A stretch of DNA of 64,000 bases from Streptococcus timonensis (GTDB taxonomy: Bacteria > Bacillota > Bacilli > Lactobacillales > Streptococcaceae): positions 379,501 to 443,500 of the forward strand of contig NZ_FMIX01000004.1 of the NCBI RefSeq assembly GCF_900095845.1, read 5' to 3'. Below the pieces are notes generated by a model. The model was not told the origin of the DNA. It saw only the letters and a program-made list of their open reading frames with translations, and did not search any database. Made by a program: the position numbers and the translations under genes. The first letter of the stretch is position 1. Each line of letters starts with the position of its first letter. Of this stretch, positions 62,301 through 64,000 are shown one piece after another.

Positions 62301-62558
62301 CCAACAACTGAAGGACCTACAACAACACCAGAACGTCCTACAACAACACCAGAACGTACAACACCAGAACGTACAACAACTACAACAACAACTCCAGGTA
62401 ACCCAGGAGGAGATGCAAGTGGTTCTCGTTCAACAACTACAACAGAAGAGGGATCAAGTCTTCCATTTACTGGTGAAGCTACTGGTGCCGTACTTGTATT
62501 GGCAGGTGTGGTAATCATGTCAGGAACTGTTGTTATGAAACGTAAATTTACTAAATAA
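59328..62558 (+). CDS. LPXTG-anchored surface protein with a PTTTEA repeat stalk
   Basis: Cell-wall protein of 1076 residues. It has a signal peptide (1-33, cleavage after AYA) and an adhesin-like head (about 38-380) of the fibrinogen/collagen-binding Ig-like type ('FFVQFDLKKYDGKLTNGDYFDVDIP'). A CnaB/SpaA-like domain follows (about 380-475; 'PAGYTLDEKEYKVVLG'), then two FctA-like pilin-linker domains (476-588 and 591-705), each ending in an Asn-containing 'NTY' strand. A stalk of 41 PTTTEA hexapeptides covers about 706-952, followed by a degenerate Thr/Pro/Gly region. The sortase signal is LPFTG (1045-1049), then a hydrophobic helix and KRKFTK. The Thr-rich stalk is a likely O-glycosylation target (inference). 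Ligand unknown. Confidence 0.92.
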   Translation: MVKKLKKKPFLIFFVSVLTFLSALFLSTNVAYADGKELTGVVTDISVLNMSDSKLEPNSDGTYQIITNRSNQFFVQFDLKKYDGKLTNGDYFDVDIPTPVTVYNGTTELYDKETKVNIGTVVVTANGDNQGGKARVTLKNLDEFQAKTGGDIVKGVKGNYAIQFLFKSDQTATPITFENKGVGKTITHSFTSKTVDSKQEGFENYAKVGNDVVSKEWTSEKLAAIGSVGKGDVYSPWRIRVNTGKQDYGKNLVLNDFLPNSAEFAPIQYIPESLVVYSSATLNDGTSQVPADAKKMVEGTDYTVAWNENYTQFNLIFADGSKAYWVEYHTTTPGDGRKVQNVIQLTKADGTALTQRSNRTNLDFKAERVSLVKGQIEASTAFKIKINKTNAFTLVPVAGAVYTVKSEDGTISTELTTNEKGVAISDEFDQKYVGKTFIIKEKTAPAGYTLDEKEYKVVLGAEGSKINLQDEPIAADFSITAKKVIAGNRPVALKDGEFKFDLYNANNLTTPIASTTNKADGSITFEGLKAKGPGTYNYVIKENTETKVPGITFDENSYEVTVVVKAEGGTLKAEVTTQTPTLTNTYEPSPARATFKATKELVGKELANEQFEFELSEGGNVIATSSNGKTVNGVEAATNEVVFSVLYTEAGDHEYTITEKAGTAEGVTYSKESYTVHVKVVDNGEGKLVATVTEADEARKFTNTYTTTTEAPTTTEAPTTTEAPTTTEAPTTTEAPTTTEAPTTTEAPTTTEAPTTTEAPTTTEAPTTTEAPTTTEAPTTTEAPTTTEAPTTTEAPTTTEAPTTTEAPTTTEAPTTTEAPTTTEAPTTTEAPTTTEAPTTTEAPTTTEAPTTTEAPTTTEAPTTTEAPTTTEAPTTTEAPTTTEAPTTTEAPTTTEAPTTTEAPTTTEAPTTTEAPTTTEAPTTTEAPTTTEAPTTTEAPTTTEAPTTTVAPNNQGDASGETTTTTEAPTTTEAPTTTEAPTTTEAPTTEAPTTEGPTTTPERPTTTPERTTPERTTTTTTTPGNPGGDASGSRSTTTTEEGSSLPFTGEATGAVLVLAGVVIMSGTVVMKRKFTK
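61441..62181 (+). repeat. 41-copy 18-bp tandem repeat coding PTTTEA
   Basis: GCT (Ala) codons recur at exact 18 bp steps from 61458 to 62178, giving 41 units; the last has Val for Glu. Two synonymous unit types dominate: ACT-GAA-GCT and ACA-GAG-GCT, with rare GCC or GCG. They occur in blocks, including seven ACA-GAG units in a row at about 61805-61915. Four more units follow at 62217-62290, after a break. Confidence 0.95.
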
Positions 62559-62585
62559 TAATTTTTAGAAAATCTACACAATCTT

Positions 62586-62610
62586 AAAGAGAGCCGAAAG
62601 GCTCTCTTTT
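62586..62610 (+). terminator. terminator after the PTTTEA-repeat gene
   Basis: AAAGAGAGCC (62586-62595), GAAA tetraloop, GGCTCTCTTT (62600-62609), then T. Confidence 0.88.
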
Positions 62611-62723
62611 CAATTTAATGAATGTGAAAGAATCTTCTTAATAGATAAACTGCTTTCTATTAAAACTAGTAAAAGCAAGTCTGAAATTAATAGTGAAAAT
62701 TAATGGAATAAAGCATTTTAGTC

Positions 62724-62752
62724 TTGACAAATAACTCTTATCCATGTAAAAT
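62724..62752 (+). promoter_or_regulatory. rpsU promoter
   Basis: TTGACA (62724-62729), 17 bp, TAAAAT (62747-62752) with TG just upstream. Confidence 0.87.
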
Positions 62753-62786
62753 AGAATAGATCTTGAACTTGAAGGGAGTGAAAAAA

Positions 62787-62963
62787 ATGTCTAAAACAGT
62801 AGTACGTAAGAATGAATCTCTTGACGATGCACTTCGTCGTTTCAAACGTGCGGTTACTAAAGCTGGTACTCTTCAAGAAACACGCAAACGTGAATTCTAT
62901 GAAAAACCTTCTGTAAAACGTAAACGTAAATCAGAAGCAGCTCGTAAACGTAAAAAATTCTAA
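62787..62963 (+). CDS. rpsU: 30S ribosomal protein S21
   Basis: Small-subunit ribosomal protein of 58 residues, the usual length. The N-terminus is [20 protein letters not shown] and the tail is very basic ([15 protein letters not shown]). The start is the ATG behind GAAGGGAGTG. An earlier in-frame TTG would add eight residues not found in S21. Codon use is biased to CGT and AAA as in other highly expressed genes. Confidence 0.97.
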
Positions 62964-62971
62964 TTGAAGTG

Positions 62972-62996
62972 AAAGGCTAGATTTATCTAGCCTTTT
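62972..62996 (+). terminator. rpsU terminator
   Basis: AAAGGCTAGA (62972-62981), loop TTTA, TCTAGCCTTT (62986-62995), then T. Confidence 0.9.
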
Positions 62997-63054
62997 TTCA
63001 ATTTTAAATAAATGGTGGAAAATCAGTTAAAATTAGAAACATCTGACTACAATC

Positions 63055-63063
63055 TGATATAAT
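63055..63063 (+). promoter_or_regulatory. hprK promoter (extended -10)
   Basis: TGA-TATAAT at 63055-63063, without a good -35. The leader is about 25 nt and contains AAGGAGG. Confidence 0.65.
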
Positions 63064-63094
63064 AGTAGGGAGAACTCGATTTAAGGAGGATGTT

Positions 63095-64000
63095 ATGTCG
63101 GTTTTAGTAAGAGAAGTAATTGAAAAGCTCAGACTAGACATTGTCTACGGTGAAGGTGAAGTGCTTGAAAAAGAAATCATCACTGCAGACATTACGAGAC
63201 CTGGTCTTGAAATGACAGGCTATTTTGATTACTATACTCCAGAACGAATTCAACTTTTGGGGATGAAGGAGTGGTCCTATCTGGTCACAATGCCCTCCAA
63301 GAACCGTTATCAAGTTTTGAAGAAGATGTTTCTATCAGAAACACCTGCTGTCATCGTTGCTCGTGGTTTGGTAGTTCCTGAAGAAATGTTAAAGGCTGCT
63401 AGAGAATGTGGAGTGGCAATTTTGACGAGTCGTACTTCAACCAGCCGTCTGTCAGGACAACTATCTAGTTATCTGGATTCTAGATTGGCTGAGAGAACTA
63501 GTGTACATGGAGTCTTAATGGATATCTATGGTATGGGAGTACTCATCCAAGGAGATAGTGGTATCGGTAAAAGTGAAACAGGTCTTGAATTGGTAAAGAG
63601 AGGCCATCGACTAGTTGCTGATGACCGTGTTGATATCTATGCTAAAGATGAAATGACACTATGGGGTGAGCCGGCTGAAGTCTTAAAACATTTGTTGGAA
63701 ATCCGAGGAGTTGGTATTATCGATGTTATGAGCCTTTACGGTGCTAGTGCTGTTAAAGATTCTTCACAAGTTCAACTTGCTGTTTACCTTGAAAATTATG
63801 GTATAGATAAGGAATTTGACAGATTGGGAAATAATCCTGAAGAACTAGAGATTTCTGGTGTAACTGTACCACGTATTCGCATTCCTGTTAAAACAGGACG
63901 TAATATTTCAGTAGTAATAGAAGCGGCTGCAATGAATTATCGTGCTAAGGAAATGGGCTTTGATGCAACTCGTCTTTTTGAAGAACGTTTAACAAATCTA
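63095..64000 (+). CDS. hprK: HPr kinase/phosphorylase (3' end outside the window)
   Basis: Bifunctional enzyme that phosphorylates HPr on a serine (giving the CcpA co-effector) and reverses it. 302 codons are present; the frame is still open at the window edge and the family is about 310 residues, so only a few are missing. It shows the P-loop GDSGIGKS (153-160), the catalytic His138 region ([11 protein letters not shown]), '[11 protein letters not shown]' and the HprK signature [11 protein letters not shown]. The start follows AAGGAGG. It sets the activity of the CcpA sites noted at ptsG, nagB and the large adhesin gene. lgt usually follows in streptococci; that lies beyond this window. Confidence 0.95.
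   Translation, partial: MSVLVREVIEKLRLDIVYGEGEVLEKEIITADITRPGLEMTGYFDYYTPERIQLLGMKEWSYLVTMPSKNRYQVLKKMFLSETPAVIVARGLVVPEEMLKAARECGVAILTSRTSTSRLSGQLSSYLDSRLAERTSVHGVLMDIYGMGVLIQGDSGIGKSETGLELVKRGHRLVADDRVDIYAKDEMTLWGEPAEVLKHLLEIRGVGIIDVMSLYGASAVKDSSQVQLAVYLENYGIDKEFDRLGNNPEELEISGVTVPRIRIPVKTGRNISVVIEAAAMNYRAKEMGFDATRLFEERLTNL

Noticed and set aside
61257..62581. Several long open frames on both strands across the PTTTEA region (coding LQQQ-, VVVGAS-, SCCWSF- and LLLEL-type low-complexity products)
   Set aside because: An 18-bp repeat without stop codons in any frame keeps all frames open. They lack ribosome sites and promoters, and only the + strand frame carries a signal peptide and LPXTG.

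Overview
The window is a 64 kb stretch of chromosome from a mitis-group Streptococcus (S. mitis / S. oralis / S. infantis-like). The evidence is low GC, strong AGGAGG ribosome sites, streptococcal gene families throughout (vex/vncRS, cppA, murT-gatD, cshA-codY), a choline-binding cell-wall amidase (choline decorates the teichoic acids of this group) and two LPXTG wall-anchored adhesins. Gene order resembles blocks of the S. pneumoniae chromosome but the blocks are joined differently. No prophage, insertion sequence, CRISPR array, BOX or RUP element was recognised.

Layout. 1-3135: end of an unknown gene, NAD salvage genes pncB-nadE, and an acetyltransferase. 3182-7922 (minus): pepQ, the murT-gatD peptidoglycan amidation pair, and a flavoprotein reductase resembling the hypothiocyanous acid reductase Har. 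8290-11662: helicase cshA, codY-pncA, tRNA-Leu. 11797-17208: vex1-vex2-vex3 ABC exporter followed by the vncR-vncS two-component system. 17350-23292: fba, an anchored alpha/beta hydrolase, a histidine phosphatase, a three-gene ABC-2 exporter and a small membrane protein. 23333-30262 (minus): choline-binding amidase, a DUF3397-like membrane protein, and a five-gene operon (radical SAM protein, mnmM, small coiled-coil protein, Na+/H+ antiporter, YihY). 30461-36243: ptsG, a nuclease/phosphatase-fold protein, and cppA-serine hydrolase-EamA. 36321-43705: uraA, rsmG, lemA-htpX, an ABC-F protein with a leader attenuator, a small hypothetical, a YceD-like gene and nth. 43915-49992: pyrR-pyrB-carA-carB. 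50377-62558: a 2576-residue modular LPXTG adhesin, nagB, and a second LPXTG protein with 41 PTTTEA repeats. 62787-end: rpsU and the start of hprK.

Regulation is the richest layer. PyrR-type leaders precede pyrR and uraA, and a third PyrR-loop-like element lies in a 312 bp structured gap between carA and carB. The ABC-F gene is preceded by a promoter, a three-codon leader ORF, and mutually exclusive antiterminator/terminator helices, a textbook layout for ribosome-mediated attenuation by translation-targeting antibiotics. Four transcription units (murT-gatD, the radical SAM operon, the DUF3397-like gene and the alpha/beta hydrolase) have a -10 box only 6-7 nt before the ATG and no Shine-Dalgarno, so they are predicted to be leaderless. 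CodY and CcpA sites are visible at codY, ptsG, the large adhesin and nagB.

All calls come from reading the sequence; no database search was run, so family names rest on recognised motifs and remembered homologues.
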